Shown: positions 15,752 to 26,004, counted from the first letter of the stretch. The stretch: DNA of 64,000 bases from Tessaracoccus palaemonis (GCF_019316905.1 NZ_CP079216.1:62001-126000); one strand, 5' to 3'. A program made the numbers and translations. The notes: generated by a model not told the origin, from the sequence alone.

Positions 15752-16918
15752 TCACGCGCCCCAGCCGGCCTGGGTGCCGCCGACGCGCTCCTCGGCGATC
15801 TTCGCCAGGTAGCCCGACTCGCGGAAGGCCTTCATCGGGTCGGCGGGCAGGCCCCGCGACTCGCGCCAGCGCGCCAGGTCGCCGCGGACGTCGGTGTAGA
15901 ACGCATCCATGAAGATCGCGCTCGCGCCCAGCACGTCGCCTGCGGTCTGCGCGGCCTCCAGCTCGACGGTGTCGACGAGCAGCGCGCGGGCCGTCATCTC
16001 CTGCACGTTGAGCACGGAGCGGATCTGGCCGGGGATCTTGTCCTCGACGTTGTGGCACTGGTCGAGCATGAACGCGACGCCCGAGTCCGGCTCGAAGCCG
16101 CCGCCGCGACGCACCTCGTACATGATGCGGAACAGCTGGAAGGGGTCGGCGGCGCCGACGATCAGGTCGTCGTCGGCGTAGAAGCGCGAGTTGAAGTCGA
16201 AGGAGCCGAGCTTCCCGAGCCGCAGGAGCTGCGCGACGATGAACTCGATGTTGGTGCCGGGGGCGTGGTGGCCCGTGTCGAGGCAGACGAACGCCTTCTC
16301 GCCCAGCGCGCTGACGTGCGCGAACGACGTGCCCCAGTCCGGGACGTCGGTGTGGTAGAACGCCGGCTCGAAGAACTTGTACTCCAGCACGAGGCGCTGG
16401 TCGGCGCCGAGTGAGGCGTAGATCTTCGCCAGCGAGTCTGCGAGCCAGTCCTGGCGACGGCGGATGTCTCCCTGGCCCGGGTAGTTCGTGCCGTCGGCCA
16501 GCCAGATCTTGAGGTCGGTGGAGCCGATGATGTCCATGATCTCGAGGCACTCGAGGTGGTGGTCGATGGCCTTCTGGCGCACGGCCGGGTCGTGGTGCGC
16601 GAGGCTGCCGAACTTGTAGTCCTCGTCCTGGAACGTGTTCGAGTTCACGGTGCCGAGCTCGACGCCGACCTCCGCCGCATAGTCAGACAGGGCCTTCCAG
16701 TCGTCCACCTTGTCCCAGGGGTAGTGGAGCGCGACCTTCGGCGCCAGGCCGGTGTAGGCGTTGACCTGGGCGGCGTCGGCCAGCTTCTCGAACACCGTGC
16801 GCGGGGTCCCGGGGGAGCCGAAGACGCGAAAGCGGGTACCGGAGTTGCCGTAGGCCCACGAAGGGACCTCAATGACCTGCTGCGCGAGCTGGTCCGTGAT
16901 GGCGTCGAATGCAGTCAT
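15752..16918 (-). CDS. rhaI: L-rhamnose isomerase
   Basis: This 388-residue TIM-barrel protein matches the RhaI type of rhamnose isomerase found in pseudomonads and actinobacteria rather than the E. coli RhaA type. Metal-site residues fall in LEYKFFEPAFYHTD, CLDTGHHAPGTN and SFDFNSRFYADDD. It converts L-rhamnose to L-rhamnulose with a divalent metal. I chose the ATG at 16918 because GAGGAAGAGC directly precedes it; the longer frame from 16987 would run across the operator and promoter. It is the first gene of the rhaI-rhaB/D operon, under the LacI-type operator at 16938-16951. Expression is probably induced by rhamnose. Confidence 0.93.
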   Translation of the reverse strand: MTAFDAITDQLAQQVIEVPSWAYGNSGTRFRVFGSPGTPRTVFEKLADAAQVNAYTGLAPKVALHYPWDKVDDWKALSDYAAEVGVELGTVNSNTFQDEDYKFGSLAHHDPAVRQKAIDHHLECLEIMDIIGSTDLKIWLADGTNYPGQGDIRRRQDWLADSLAKIYASLGADQRLVLEYKFFEPAFYHTDVPDWGTSFAHVSALGEKAFVCLDTGHHAPGTNIEFIVAQLLRLGKLGSFDFNSRFYADDDLIVGAADPFQLFRIMYEVRRGGGFEPDSGVAFMLDQCHNVEDKIPGQIRSVLNVQEMTARALLVDTVELEAAQTAGDVLGASAIFMDAFYTDVRGDLARWRESRGLPADPMKAFRESGYLAKIAEERVGGTQAGWGA

Positions 16919-16937
16919 GCTCTTCCTCATTGAAGGG

Positions 16938-16987
16938 TTGAATCGTTTCAATAGGGAGAACGTACCCTCCGCCTCCGGATGAGTCAA
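16938..16987 (-). promoter_or_regulatory. rhaI promoter with LacI-type operator
   Basis: On the minus strand a TTGACT -35 box (complement of 16982-16987) is followed by 17 bases and a TACGTT -10 box (16959-16964). The palindrome TTGAA-TCGT-TTCAA at 16938-16951 lies where transcription should start. The central CG and the arm length are typical of LacI-family operators, so a repressor bound there would block the polymerase. A near copy lies in the ABC importer promoter. Confidence 0.75.
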
Positions 16988-16990
16988 GGA

Positions 16991-18043
16991 TCAGTGTGCG
17001 GGGGCGCTGGAATCGCGGACGACCAGCTCGGGGGTGAACTGGACGGCCTGGTGGACGTGCGCGAGCCCGTTCGCGGTCGCGTCGAACTCTGCGATCAGCA
17101 GCTCGGCCGCCGTGGTGCCCAGCCTGCGGCGCGGCTGCCCGACAGACGACAGCGGCACCGCCGCTGCCGCGGCGAAGTCGATGTCGTCGTAGCCGACGAT
17201 CGCGACGTCGTCCGGCACCCGCAGGCCGTGGCCGATGAGCCCCTGCAGCAGCCCGACCGCGACGAGGTCGTTGGTGCAGAAGACCCCGGTCGGGCGCTCG
17301 TGCGGGTCCATCAGAGCGAGTTCCCCGGCGGCCCGGCGGCCCCCGGCGAAGTCGAGGTGGTCCGTGGAGATGGACAGCAGGCTCGCCTCGGCCGCGTCGA
17401 CCGCCTCCTGGGCCCCGCGCCGCCGGTCGCGGACCTGGGCGAGCGTCGACCTGCCGCCGACGATGGCCAGCCGGCGGTGTCCGCGCTCCAGGAGATGCTC
17501 GACGGCGATCCGGCCGCCCGCGACGTCGTCGACGCCCACGGTGCAGCACACGCCCCCCTCGAGGACGCGGTCGACCAGGACAGTGTTGATGCCCGCGTGG
17601 GTCAGCTCGTCGAGGTCCGCTGCCTCCAGGCCGATGGGTCCGAGGATGACGCCGCGCACGCGTTGCTCGAGGAAGCCGTGCAGGATCCGTTGCTGGCGGT
17701 CGAGGTCGTTGTCGGCGTCGCCGATCACCGTGCGGTAGCCGGCCGCTTCGAGCGCGGAGTTGGCGCCGCGGAGGAGGTCGGCGAAGAAGGGGTTCGTGAC
17801 GTCCATCACGGCAAGCCCGATGGTCTGACTCCGGCCGGCGCGGAGGTCGCGCGCCTGCTTATTCGGTACCCAGCCCAGTTCGCGGATGGCCTCCTCGACG
17901 CGCTCGCGCGTGGCAGGCAGGACGCGGTCGGGGTAGTTCAGGACGTTGGAGACCGTGCCGATCGAGACCTGGGCGCGCGCGGCAACCTCGCGGGTGCTGA
18001 TGCGTTGGCGGCGCCCGTGGCCGTCGCGTCCGGGGGTGGTCAC
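16991..18043 (-). CDS. LacI-family transcriptional regulator of the rhamnose genes
   Basis: This 350-residue protein has an N-terminal LacI helix-turn-helix with hinge (STREVAARAQVSIGTVSNVLN, then PNKQARDLRAGRS) and a periplasmic-binding-protein-like sensor core with VMDVTNPFF and GYDDIDFA. It should bind the two TTGA-rich operators that flank it at 16938 and 18109 and release them when rhamnose or a derivative binds. I placed the start at GTG 18043, seven bases after a TAGAGT box (18051-18056); a GTG at 18052 overlaps that box and is less likely. It lies between the two operons it probably controls. Confidence 0.9.
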   Translation of the reverse strand: MTTPGRDGHGRRQRISTREVAARAQVSIGTVSNVLNYPDRVLPATRERVEEAIRELGWVPNKQARDLRAGRSQTIGLAVMDVTNPFFADLLRGANSALEAAGYRTVIGDADNDLDRQQRILHGFLEQRVRGVILGPIGLEAADLDELTHAGINTVLVDRVLEGGVCCTVGVDDVAGGRIAVEHLLERGHRRLAIVGGRSTLAQVRDRRRGAQEAVDAAEASLLSISTDHLDFAGGRRAAGELALMDPHERPTGVFCTNDLVAVGLLQGLIGHGLRVPDDVAIVGYDDIDFAAAAAVPLSSVGQPRRRLGTTAAELLIAEFDATANGLAHVHQAVQFTPELVVRDSSAPAH

Positions 18044-18108
18044 GTCGGACACTCTAGGGCGCGGATGCGGAAGTCGCCACAGTAATCAATTCGTTATCGT
18101 CGAAGTGA

Positions 18109-18138
18109 TTGACACGTTTCAATCTCACCACGTAGTGT
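18109..18138 (+). promoter_or_regulatory. Promoter and LacI-type operator of the rhamnose ABC operon
   Basis: TTGACA at 18109-18114, an 18-base spacer and TAGTGT at 18133-18138 form a good promoter. The operator TTGACACGTTTCAA (18109-18122) overlaps the -35 box and resembles the one in front of rhaI. A repressor here would exclude the polymerase. Confidence 0.75.
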
Positions 18139-18202
18139 CCTCCTCAACCTACCCGCGTCGGCTCAAGGATGAGTCCGACGTCGAGAAGCAAGGAGGCTGG
18201 GT

Positions 18203-19707
<1,505 letters not shown>

Positions 19708-19711
<4 letters not shown>

Positions 19712-20760
19712 CCAGCACCGCTGAGAAGCCGTCCGTCGTGGGCAGGAAGCCCGCCGACCCGGCGTTCAAGAAGAAGAGCCCCCTGACGCGCATCTTCGCC
19801 TCCCGCGAGACCAGCATCGCCATTGCGGTGATCCTGATCATCGCCGTCACCACCCTGAGGAACCCCACGTTCCTCACCAGCGCCGACGGGTTCCGCGACC
19901 TGCTCGTGACCCCGTCGATCCTGCTGGTCGTCGCGCTGGGCCAGGCCGTGGTCATCATCACCCGCAGCGTCGACCTGTCGGTCGGCTCGGTGCTCGGCCT
20001 GACCGCCTACCTCGTCGGCACGCTGTTCGTGGCCTTCCCGTCGATCCCGATCCCGCTGATGTTCCTCATCGGCCTGGCGTTCGGCGGGCTCCTCGGCCTG
20101 ATCAACGGCGCGCTGGTCGCGTTCGGGCGGGTGCCTGCGATGGTCATCACGCTCGGCACGCTCTACGCCTTCCGCGGCATCAACGTCGCCTGGACAGGCT
20201 CGAACCGCATCAACGCCTCCGACATGCCGTCGGGCTTCCTCAAGCTCGGCACACAGCAGATCCTGGGCATCCCGGTGCTGACGATCATCGCGCTGATCGC
20301 GCTCGTCGTCGTCGCCTGGTACCTCCACAACACCCGCGGCGGCCGCGAGTTCTACGCGATCGGGTCCGACCCCGAGGCCGCGGAGCTGTACGGCCTGCAG
20401 AAGACCAAGCGCGTGCTGATGGCCTTCGTCTTCTCCGGCGCTATGGCCGGCCTCGGCGGCGTCCTGTACGCGGCCCGCTACGGCACGATCAACTCCCAGG
20501 CCGGCGACGGTTTCGAGCTCCAGGCCGTCGGCGCGGCGGTGATCGGCGGAGTCGCCATCACCGGCGGCACCGGCACCGTCATCGGCGCGGCGCTCGGCGC
20601 CTTCCTGCTGGTGACCATCAACCGCGCGCTGCCCGTCCTCGGCATCCCGGACTTCTGGCAGAAGGCCGTGGTCGGCGCCCTCATCCTCGGCGCGATCGTG
20701 CTCGACCGGGTGATGGCGAAGCGCAACCACCAGAAGCTCCTCGAGAAGCGAGACCGATGA
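19708..20760 (+). CDS. rhaP: Rhamnose ABC importer permease 1
   Basis: This 350-residue protein has eight to ten membrane helices and the RbsC-type motif GQAVVIITRSVDLSVGSVLG. The region GSDPEAAELYGLQKTK forms the cytoplasmic coupling segment that meets the ATPase. The GTG start at 19708 overlaps the stop of the ATPase gene (GTGA), and AAGGAGG lies just upstream. It pairs with the next permease to form the channel. Which of the two matches rhizobial RhaP or RhaQ cannot be settled by eye. Confidence 0.9.
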
Positions 20761-21806
20761 TGAGCGAGACCACCGCCCCGCGCACCTACAAGGACTTCGC
20801 GCAGCCGATCGTCCGGCGCCTGCTGCTCACCCGCGAGTCGGCGATCATCGCGCTGCTGATCGTCGTCCTGATCGGCGCGTCGCTGATCGTGCCGAGCTTC
20901 GCCTCCGCCGCCACCGCGACGTACCTGATGCTCGACGTCGCCACGATCCTGCTCATCTCTCTCGTGATGGCGCCCATCATGATCACCGGCGACATCGACC
21001 TGTCGGTCGGCTCGATGGTGGGTCTCAGCTCGGTGGTGTTCGGCGTCGCCTTCCAGGCCGGGCTCCCGGTCCCCGTCGGCATCGTCTTCGCGCTGGTCGT
21101 CGGCGCCGTCGGCGGCCTGTTCAACGGCTGGCTCATCACGCACATCGACCTGCCGGCGCTGGCCGTCACCATCGGCACGATGGCGCTGTTCCGCGGCATC
21201 GCCGTCGGCCTGCTCGGCACGACGGCGGTCACCGGCTTCCCGCAGGAGTGGACCAAGCTGGCCCGCGCCAAGATCGGCGACAGCCCCATCCCCGTCATCA
21301 TGATCCTGTTCGTCGTCCTGCTGATCGGCGCGGTCTGGATGCTGCACTTCAGCAAGTTCGGCCGCGGCATCTTCGCGATCGGCCTGAGCAAGGAGGCGGC
21401 CGCCTTCTCCGGCGTCGACGTCGCAAGGACCCGCCTGATCCTGTTCGTGCTGAGCGGCACCATCGCCGCGCTGGCCGGCGTGTACTTCACGCTGCGCTAC
21501 GGCTCGGCCCGCGGCGACAACGCGACCGGCCTCGAGCTGCAGGTCATCGCGGCGGTCGTGCTGGGCGGGGTCTCCGTATTCGGCGGCCGGGGCGCTCTGC
21601 ACGGCGTGATCGCCGGCGTGTTCCTGATCGGCGCGCTGTCCAGCGCGCTGCGCCTTGCCAACGTCACCTCCGATGTCATCAACATCATCACGGGCGTCCT
21701 CCTCGTGGCGTCCGTCATCGCCAGCTCGGTCCTCGACTGGTTCAAGAGGCAGCGCGCCCGCCGGGCGTTGCGGTCAGCAACCCAGCAACCGGTCACGGCC
21801 GGCTAG
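20757..21806 (+). CDS. rhaQ: Rhamnose ABC importer permease 2
   Basis: This 349-residue membrane protein has the same RbsC-type fold, with MAPIMITGDIDLSVGSMVGL and the coupling segment GLSKEAAAFSGVDVART. The ATG at 20757 overlaps the TGA of the previous gene. It is the second half of the transmembrane channel. The C-terminal tail is basic (WFKRQRARRALRS). The gene is followed by 36 bases and the binding protein gene. Confidence 0.9.
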   Translation: MMSETTAPRTYKDFAQPIVRRLLLTRESAIIALLIVVLIGASLIVPSFASAATATYLMLDVATILLISLVMAPIMITGDIDLSVGSMVGLSSVVFGVAFQAGLPVPVGIVFALVVGAVGGLFNGWLITHIDLPALAVTIGTMALFRGIAVGLLGTTAVTGFPQEWTKLARAKIGDSPIPVIMILFVVLLIGAVWMLHFSKFGRGIFAIGLSKEAAAFSGVDVARTRLILFVLSGTIAALAGVYFTLRYGSARGDNATGLELQVIAAVVLGGVSVFGGRGALHGVIAGVFLIGALSSALRLANVTSDVINIITGVLLVASVIASSVLDWFKRQRARRALRSATQQPVTAG

Positions 21807-21842
21807 TCACCAACCACCCACCACCACCCAGAGAGAAGAACA

Positions 21843-22889
21843 ATGAAGCTCAACTCCCGCCTCGGTGCCAAGCTGCTCGCCGGCACCGCCGCCATCAGCC
21901 TGGCCCTCACCGGCTGCGGCTCCTCCGAAACGGCCTCGACCGGCGACTCCACCGCCTCCGGCGACGCCGGCTCGGCCAACCTGTCCGTGACGTTCCTGCC
22001 CAAGAACCTGGGCAACCCGTACTTCGACGCCTCGTCGACGGGTGGCAAGGCGGCCATCGAGGCCCTCGGCGGCACGTTCAACGAGGTCGGTCCGGCCACC
22101 GCCACCGCCGACGCTCAGGTGTCCTACATCAACACCCTCACGCAGCAGCAGGTCGGCGCGATCGTCGTGTCCGCGAACGACCCGGCCGCCATCTGCGACG
22201 CCCTCAACGAGGCCCGCGACGCCGGCATCAAGGTCGTCACCTTCGACTCCGACACCAACGCCGAGTGCCGCGACCTGTTCGTCAGCCAGGCCGACGCCGC
22301 CGGCATCGCCAAGGCGCAGGTCGACATGATCGCCGAGCAGATCGGCGACGAGGGCCAGATCGCCATCCTGTCCGCGTCCGCCAACGCGACGAACCAGAAC
22401 GCCTGGATCGAGGACATGAAGTCGCAGCTCGAGGCCGACCACCCGAACATCGAGCTGGTCGAGGTTGCCTACGGTGACGACGACGACCAGACCTCGTTCG
22501 ACAAGACCGCCGCCCTGCTGCAGACCTACCCCGACCTGAAGGGCATCGTGTCGCCCACGACCGTCGGCATCGCCGCGGCCGCGCGCTACGTCTCCACCTC
22601 GTCGTTCAAGGGCAAGGTCGCCGTCACCGGCCTCGGCACCCCGAACCAGATGCGCGAATACGTGAAGGACGGCACCGTCACCGAGTTCGCCCTGTGGAAC
22701 CCGCAGGACCTGGGCACGCTGTCCGCCTACGCGGCCGCCGCGCTCATCAAGGGCGACATCAGCGGCGCCGAGGGTGACTCCTTCGAGGCCGGCGACCTCG
22801 GCTCCTTCACCGTCGGTGCGGACCAGACCGTCCTCCTTGGAGATCCCTACCGCTTCAACGCCGACAACATCGACGACTTCGACTTCTGA
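21843..22889 (+). CDS. rhaS: Rhamnose ABC importer substrate-binding lipoprotein
   Basis: This 348-residue protein has a lipoprotein signal peptide ending in SLALTGC and a Ser/Thr-rich linker, followed by a type 1 periplasmic-binding-protein fold (FLPKNLGNPYFDASSTGG, VVSANDPAAICDALNEARDAG). The motif layout matches the rhamnose/autoinducer-type binding proteins RhaS and LsrB. It is anchored outside the cell and delivers sugar to the permeases. The gene ends the ABC operon; a strong hairpin follows at 22974. The 36-base gap before it has only a weak AGAGAAG ribosome site. Confidence 0.92.
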   Translation: MKLNSRLGAKLLAGTAAISLALTGCGSSETASTGDSTASGDAGSANLSVTFLPKNLGNPYFDASSTGGKAAIEALGGTFNEVGPATATADAQVSYINTLTQQQVGAIVVSANDPAAICDALNEARDAGIKVVTFDSDTNAECRDLFVSQADAAGIAKAQVDMIAEQIGDEGQIAILSASANATNQNAWIEDMKSQLEADHPNIELVEVAYGDDDDQTSFDKTAALLQTYPDLKGIVSPTTVGIAAAARYVSTSSFKGKVAVTGLGTPNQMREYVKDGTVTEFALWNPQDLGTLSAYAAAALIKGDISGAEGDSFEAGDLGSFTVGADQTVLLGDPYRFNADNIDDFDF

Positions 22890-22973
22890 TCGGTAGCGTC
22901 CGGCGCCGGGTGGCCTACGCACACACCTCCCGGCGCATCCGGAGCGGCTCCTGAGCGGGCCACCGGACAGATC

Positions 22974-23006
22974 GAGGGGGAGGGCAGCGTCGCTGCCCTC
23001 CCCCTC
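22974..23006 (+). terminator. Strong hairpin terminator after rhaS
   Basis: GAGGGGGAGGGCAGCG at 22974-22989 is the exact reverse complement of CGCTGCCCTCCCCCTC at 22991-23006, with one base between them; about 15 pairs can form. It lies 85 bases after the rhaS stop. No T-run is present. Confidence 0.8.
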
Positions 23007-23123
23007 ATCCATCCCCACCGAAGGCCCTGATCACTCGGATCGGGCACCTCACCAGTCCATCGAAGGCCCCGATGCACTCCCGTCGGGCCTTCCATCCACC
23101 TCCATCCACGGAAGGACACCTGC

Positions 23124-23462
23124 ATGAAGCGCTACTGCTTCCTCGGACACGTCGACCCGGCGAACCTGGCGAAGTACCGCGAGGCCCACGCGGCAGTGTG
23201 GCCGGAGCTGCTCCGCGCCCTGCGGGACGCGGGCTGGCACAACTACTCGCTGCACCTGCGCGACGACGGCCTGCTCGTCGGCTATGTCGAGTCCGAGGAC
23301 CTCGACGCGGCCCAGGCGAGGGTCGCGGCGACCGACGTCAACCGTCGCTGGCAGGCCGAGATGGGCCGCCTGTTCGCGTCGGAGGGGTCTCCCGACGAGT
23401 CGTGGGAGTTCCTGGACGAGGTCTTCCACCTCGAATCGCAGCTCGCCGCCGCCGATTCCTGA
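23124..23462 (+). CDS. rhaM: L-rhamnose mutarotase
   Basis: This 112-residue protein matches the RhaM family: a ferredoxin-like fold starting RYCFLGHVDPANLAKYREAH, then WPELLRALRDAGWHNYSLHL and a terminal ESWEFLDEVFHLE. It speeds the exchange between alpha and beta anomers of L-rhamnose so that the isomerase gets its preferred form. GGAAGGA lies eight bases before the ATG. It stands after the terminator of the ABC operon and may have its own promoter. A 24-base copy of its 3' end occurs about 300 bases downstream. Confidence 0.93.
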   Translation: MKRYCFLGHVDPANLAKYREAHAAVWPELLRALRDAGWHNYSLHLRDDGLLVGYVESEDLDAAQARVAATDVNRRWQAEMGRLFASEGSPDESWEFLDEVFHLESQLAAADS

Positions 23463-23474
23463 GTCGACTTTCCC

Positions 23475-23545
23475 GCACAACTGTGGCCAGAGCCGAAGCA
23501 CTCGGCGTATATCCGGGTACTGGGGCTCTGGCCACTTCTGTGCAC
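23475..23545. repeat. Family A hairpin repeat, copy 6
   Basis: The outer arms are GCACAACTGTGGCCAGAGCC and GGCTCTGGCCACTTCTGTGC. The inner arms are AGCACTCGG and CCGGGTACT around CGTATAT. It begins 12 bases after the rhaM stop codon. Confidence 0.85.
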
Positions 23546-23741
23546 GCGACGGGCGGTGCACCGTCGTCGCGCCATCCGAGCCCGTCGCCTCATCCGGACG
23601 CCCCAACGTCACCCAGACGCCCGTGGGTCAACCCGAAAATCGGGCAGTGCCCGCTTCTCCCCGGTCCGATGACGAGAAGCGCACACTGCTTAAGGGGTGT
23701 CTGGGTGGTGGGGACGGACGAACGGTCTCGTCGGGGGGTGG

Positions 23742-23765
23742 AGCTCGCCGCCGCCGACTCCTGAG
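23742..23765 (+). repeat. Duplicated 3' end of rhaM
   Basis: These 24 bases match 23441-23464, the last codons and stop of rhaM, with one difference. They again encode LAAADS and a stop, and are again followed closely by a family A repeat. The copy has no gene of its own and is a duplication scar. Confidence 0.8.
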
Positions 23766-23774
23766 CCGCCTCTC

Positions 23775-23847
23775 GCGCATAAGAGTGGCCCGGGCCGGAG
23801 CACTCGGCGTATATCCGGGTACTGGGGCTCTGGCCACAGTTGTGCAC
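23775..23847. repeat. Family A hairpin repeat, copy 7
   Basis: The outer arms are GCGCATAAGAGTGGCC and GGCCACAGTTGTGCAC; the CATAA to TTGTG pairing would use a wobble. The inner loop is the same CGTATAT as in copy 6. It follows the duplicated rhaM end. Confidence 0.85.
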
Positions 23848-23895
23848 ACGACGGGCGGTGCGGGGGAGTCTGGGAGGGCTGGTGGACGGGGCGGT

Positions 23896-23959
23896 TGACC
23901 GAGTGTCCGGCTGATCGAGTGCCCTGCTGACCGAGTGCCCGGCTGACCGTGTGCCGGGG
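23896..23959. repeat. 16-base tandem repeat, four units
   Basis: Units of the form TGACCGAGTGCCCGGC start at 23896, 23912, 23928 and 23944, with one to four changes each. It lies between family A copies 7 and 8 and holds no recognisable gene. Confidence 0.8.
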
Positions 23960-23989
23960 AGTTGACGACCGGGTGGCCGGCTGACCGGC

Positions 23990-24006
23990 TCAGCAGCCGA
24001 GCATCT
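23990..24006 (-). repeat. Duplicated 3' end of galE
   Basis: The 17 bases match 24294-24310, the stop and last codons of galE, with one difference. They lie just before family A copy 8. With the rhaM copy this shows that both flanking gene ends were duplicated into the gap. Confidence 0.65.
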
Positions 24007-24021
24007 GCTGAGCGGCCTCTC

Positions 24022-24094
24022 GCGCACAACTGTGGCTAGAGCCGGAGCACTCGGCGTATATCCAGGTGCTGGGGCTCTGGCCACTTTTGTGCAC
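24022..24094. repeat. Family A hairpin repeat, copy 8
   Basis: The outer arms are GCGCACAACTGTGGCTAGAG and CTCTGGCCACTTTTGTGCAC. The inner arms are AGCACTCGG and CAGGTGCT. It keeps the central CGTATAT. Confidence 0.85.
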
Positions 24095-24169
24095 GCGACG
24101 GGCGGTGCAGGGGCTGGTCGGGTGGTGAGCGTCCGGGGTGTGATGGCTCGGACGTGTGGGGCACCTCTT

Positions 24170-24243
24170 GCGCATAACTGTGGCCAGAGCCGGAGCACTC
24201 GGCGTATATCCGGGTGCTGGGGCCCTGGCCACTTTTATGTACA
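24170..24243. repeat. Family A hairpin repeat, copy 9
   Basis: The left arm carries CATAA and the right arm TTATG, a matched change from the usual CACAA and TTGTG. The inner arms AGCACTCGG and CCGGGTGCT pair with one wobble. It ends 50 bases before the galE stop. Confidence 0.85.
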
Positions 24244-24293
24244 CGACGCGCGGCGCCGGTGGCGTCGGGCAGATGTGTGGGAGGGGGCCCGGT

Positions 24294-25283
24294 TCAGTAG
24301 CCGAGCATCTCCTTGCGCACCGGGAGCCAGGCGATGGCGTCGCGGACGGCCTGCTGCTCGGTGAGCTTGGCCTCCCAGCCCAGCACGTCCTTGGCCTTCG
24401 GCGACACGGAGTAGACACCCGCGACGTCACCGGGGCGCGACGGGCCGAACTCGACCTTCAGCGGGTCGCCGGAGATCTCCTCGAACGACGCGGCGAGCTC
24501 CTTGACCGTGACGCCGTTGCCGGTGCCGATGTTGAAGACCTGGTAGTGCTCCTCGGCCGTGGCCTTGTCGAAGCCCTCCAGCGCGGCGACGTGGGCCTGC
24601 GCCAGGTCCCAGACGTGGATGAAGTCGCGGATGCCGGAGCCGTCGCGGGTGGGCCAGTCGACGCCGGTGACCGTGAAGGTCTCGCCCTTCTGCCAGGCCT
24701 CGAGCAGCTTCGCGAGCACGTGCGAAGGGTGCTCCAGCTGCTGCCCGGAGCGGAGCTTCGGGTCGGTGCCGATGGGGTTGAAATAGCGCAGCGACAGCAC
24801 GTGCATGTCGGAGGCCTTCGTGAAGTCCTCCAGGATCATCTCGACCATGAACTTGGTGCGCGCGTACGGCGAGCCGGGCCGCAGCGGGGACTCCTCGGTG
24901 ACGATGAAGTTCTCGTCAGGAGCGTAGATCGACGCCGACGAACTGAACAGGAAGCGGTGCACGCCGTTGCGGTCGAGGGCCTCGAGCAGCGTGACCGTCT
25001 TGCTGACGTTGTTCTCGTAGTAGGAGAGCGGCTGCTCGACGGACTCGGGCACGACGATCTTCGCGGCGCAGTCCACGACGGCGTCGATCTGGTTCTCGGC
25101 GCAGATCCGGTCGATCAGCTCGACGTCGGCGATGTCGCCCTCGTACAGCTTGCGGTCGCCGATGAACTCGCGGCGTCCGGTGGAGAAGTCATCGAGGATG
25201 ACGACCTGGTGGCCGGCGTCCTCACAGGCCGATGCGACGGTGCTGCCGATGTAGCCGGCGCCGCCGGTGATCAGGACCAACAA
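24294..25283 (-). CDS. galE: UDP-glucose 4-epimerase
   Basis: This 329-residue short-chain dehydrogenase-type protein has the NAD-binding GGAGYIGS at residues 7-14, the catalytic Ser region SSSASIY and the catalytic Tyr/Lys pair in YARTK. GalE-type features RYFNPIGTD and RDGSGIRDFIHVWDLA are present. It interconverts UDP-glucose and UDP-galactose for sugar use or cell wall polymers. The start is a TTG at 25283, with AAAGGGA seven bases upstream; the next codon is also TTG. It is a single gene. It converges on the repeat-rich gap after rhaM. Confidence 0.9.
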   Translation of the reverse strand: MLVLITGGAGYIGSTVASACEDAGHQVVILDDFSTGRREFIGDRKLYEGDIADVELIDRICAENQIDAVVDCAAKIVVPESVEQPLSYYENNVSKTVTLLEALDRNGVHRFLFSSSASIYAPDENFIVTEESPLRPGSPYARTKFMVEMILEDFTKASDMHVLSLRYFNPIGTDPKLRSGQQLEHPSHVLAKLLEAWQKGETFTVTGVDWPTRDGSGIRDFIHVWDLAQAHVAALEGFDKATAEEHYQVFNIGTGNGVTVKELAASFEEISGDPLKVEFGPSRPGDVAGVYSVSPKAKDVLGWEAKLTEQQAVRDAIAWLPVRKEMLGY

Positions 25284-25383
25284 TGGAGTATCCCTTTCTC
25301 AGACTCCATCCATCCTAGAGTGGCCGGTTCTGGCGGCACACCCCGGCGCGCACCATCGGTGAGCGACCACGCCCGGCGGCGGA

Positions 25384-26004
25384 CTACCAGCCCCGCTCGA
25401 TCCATTCCTCGAGGTGCGGAGCCTCGGCGCCGATCGTCGTCGAGTCCCCGTGCCCGGGATGTACGACGGTGTCGGCGGGCAGCTCGAAGAGCCCACGCAG
25501 CGAGCCGATGATGGTCTCGAAGCTGGAGTAGTCCCAGCGCGTGGCGCCCGGGCCGCCGGGGAAGAGGGTGTCGCCCGTGAAGACCGCCGTCAGGTCGTCG
25601 GCGAGGATCGATGTCGACCCGGGCGTGTGTCCGGGCGTGTGCCGAGCGACGAGACTGACTCCGGCGACCTCGACGACAGCCCCGTCGGCCAGCTCATCGA
25701 ATGGCTCGTCGCCGAGTTCCTGACGCCAGAGGAAGGCGTCGGCCGGGTTCATCCGTGGCGTGACCCCCACCCGGTGCCCCAGCTCGGCGGCCCTGCGGAT
25801 GTGATCCCAGTGCCCGTGCGTGATCAGGACCGCGACGACGCGACGATCGCCGACGGCGGCCAGCACGGCGTTGGCGTCGTGCGCGGGGTCGATGACGACG
25901 ACCTCGGCGTCGTCGCCGATCAGCCACGTGTTGTTCTCGTGGATCGGCGGCCCGGCCGGGTCGCTGTTGCCGGCGGTGAGGACTCGGGTGATGAGTGCGG
26001 TCAC
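25384..26004 (-). CDS. Metallo-beta-lactamase-fold hydrolase
   Basis: This 206-residue protein has the metal-binding HGHWDH motif in ITHGHWDHI, then HTPGHTPGST and FTGDTLFPGG, the layout of glyoxalase II-like and persulfide dioxygenase-like MBL proteins. It probably hydrolyses a thioester or a related small substrate with two metal ions. The substrate is not clear. Its start overlaps the end of the TetR gene by four bases, so both are made from one message. That link may mean the enzyme is controlled by the same signal as the divergent MmpL gene. Confidence 0.88.
   Translation of the reverse strand: MTALITRVLTAGNSDPAGPPIHENNTWLIGDDAEVVVIDPAHDANAVLAAVGDRRVVAVLITHGHWDHIRRAAELGHRVGVTPRMNPADAFLWRQELGDEPFDELADGAVVEVAGVSLVARHTPGHTPGSTSILADDLTAVFTGDTLFPGGPGATRWDYSSFETIIGSLRGLFELPADTVVHPGHGDSTTIGAEAPHLEEWIERGW

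Noticed and set aside
16952-16987. Longer N-terminus for RhaI starting at 16987
   Set aside because: The extra 23 codons would be translated from the promoter and operator, and a good ribosome site directly precedes the ATG at 16918.
23463-24293. Possible CRISPR array, because similar repeats recur with unique sequence between them
   Set aside because: Repeats are about 70 bases, imperfect and irregularly spaced (75 to 300 bases), and there are no cas genes.
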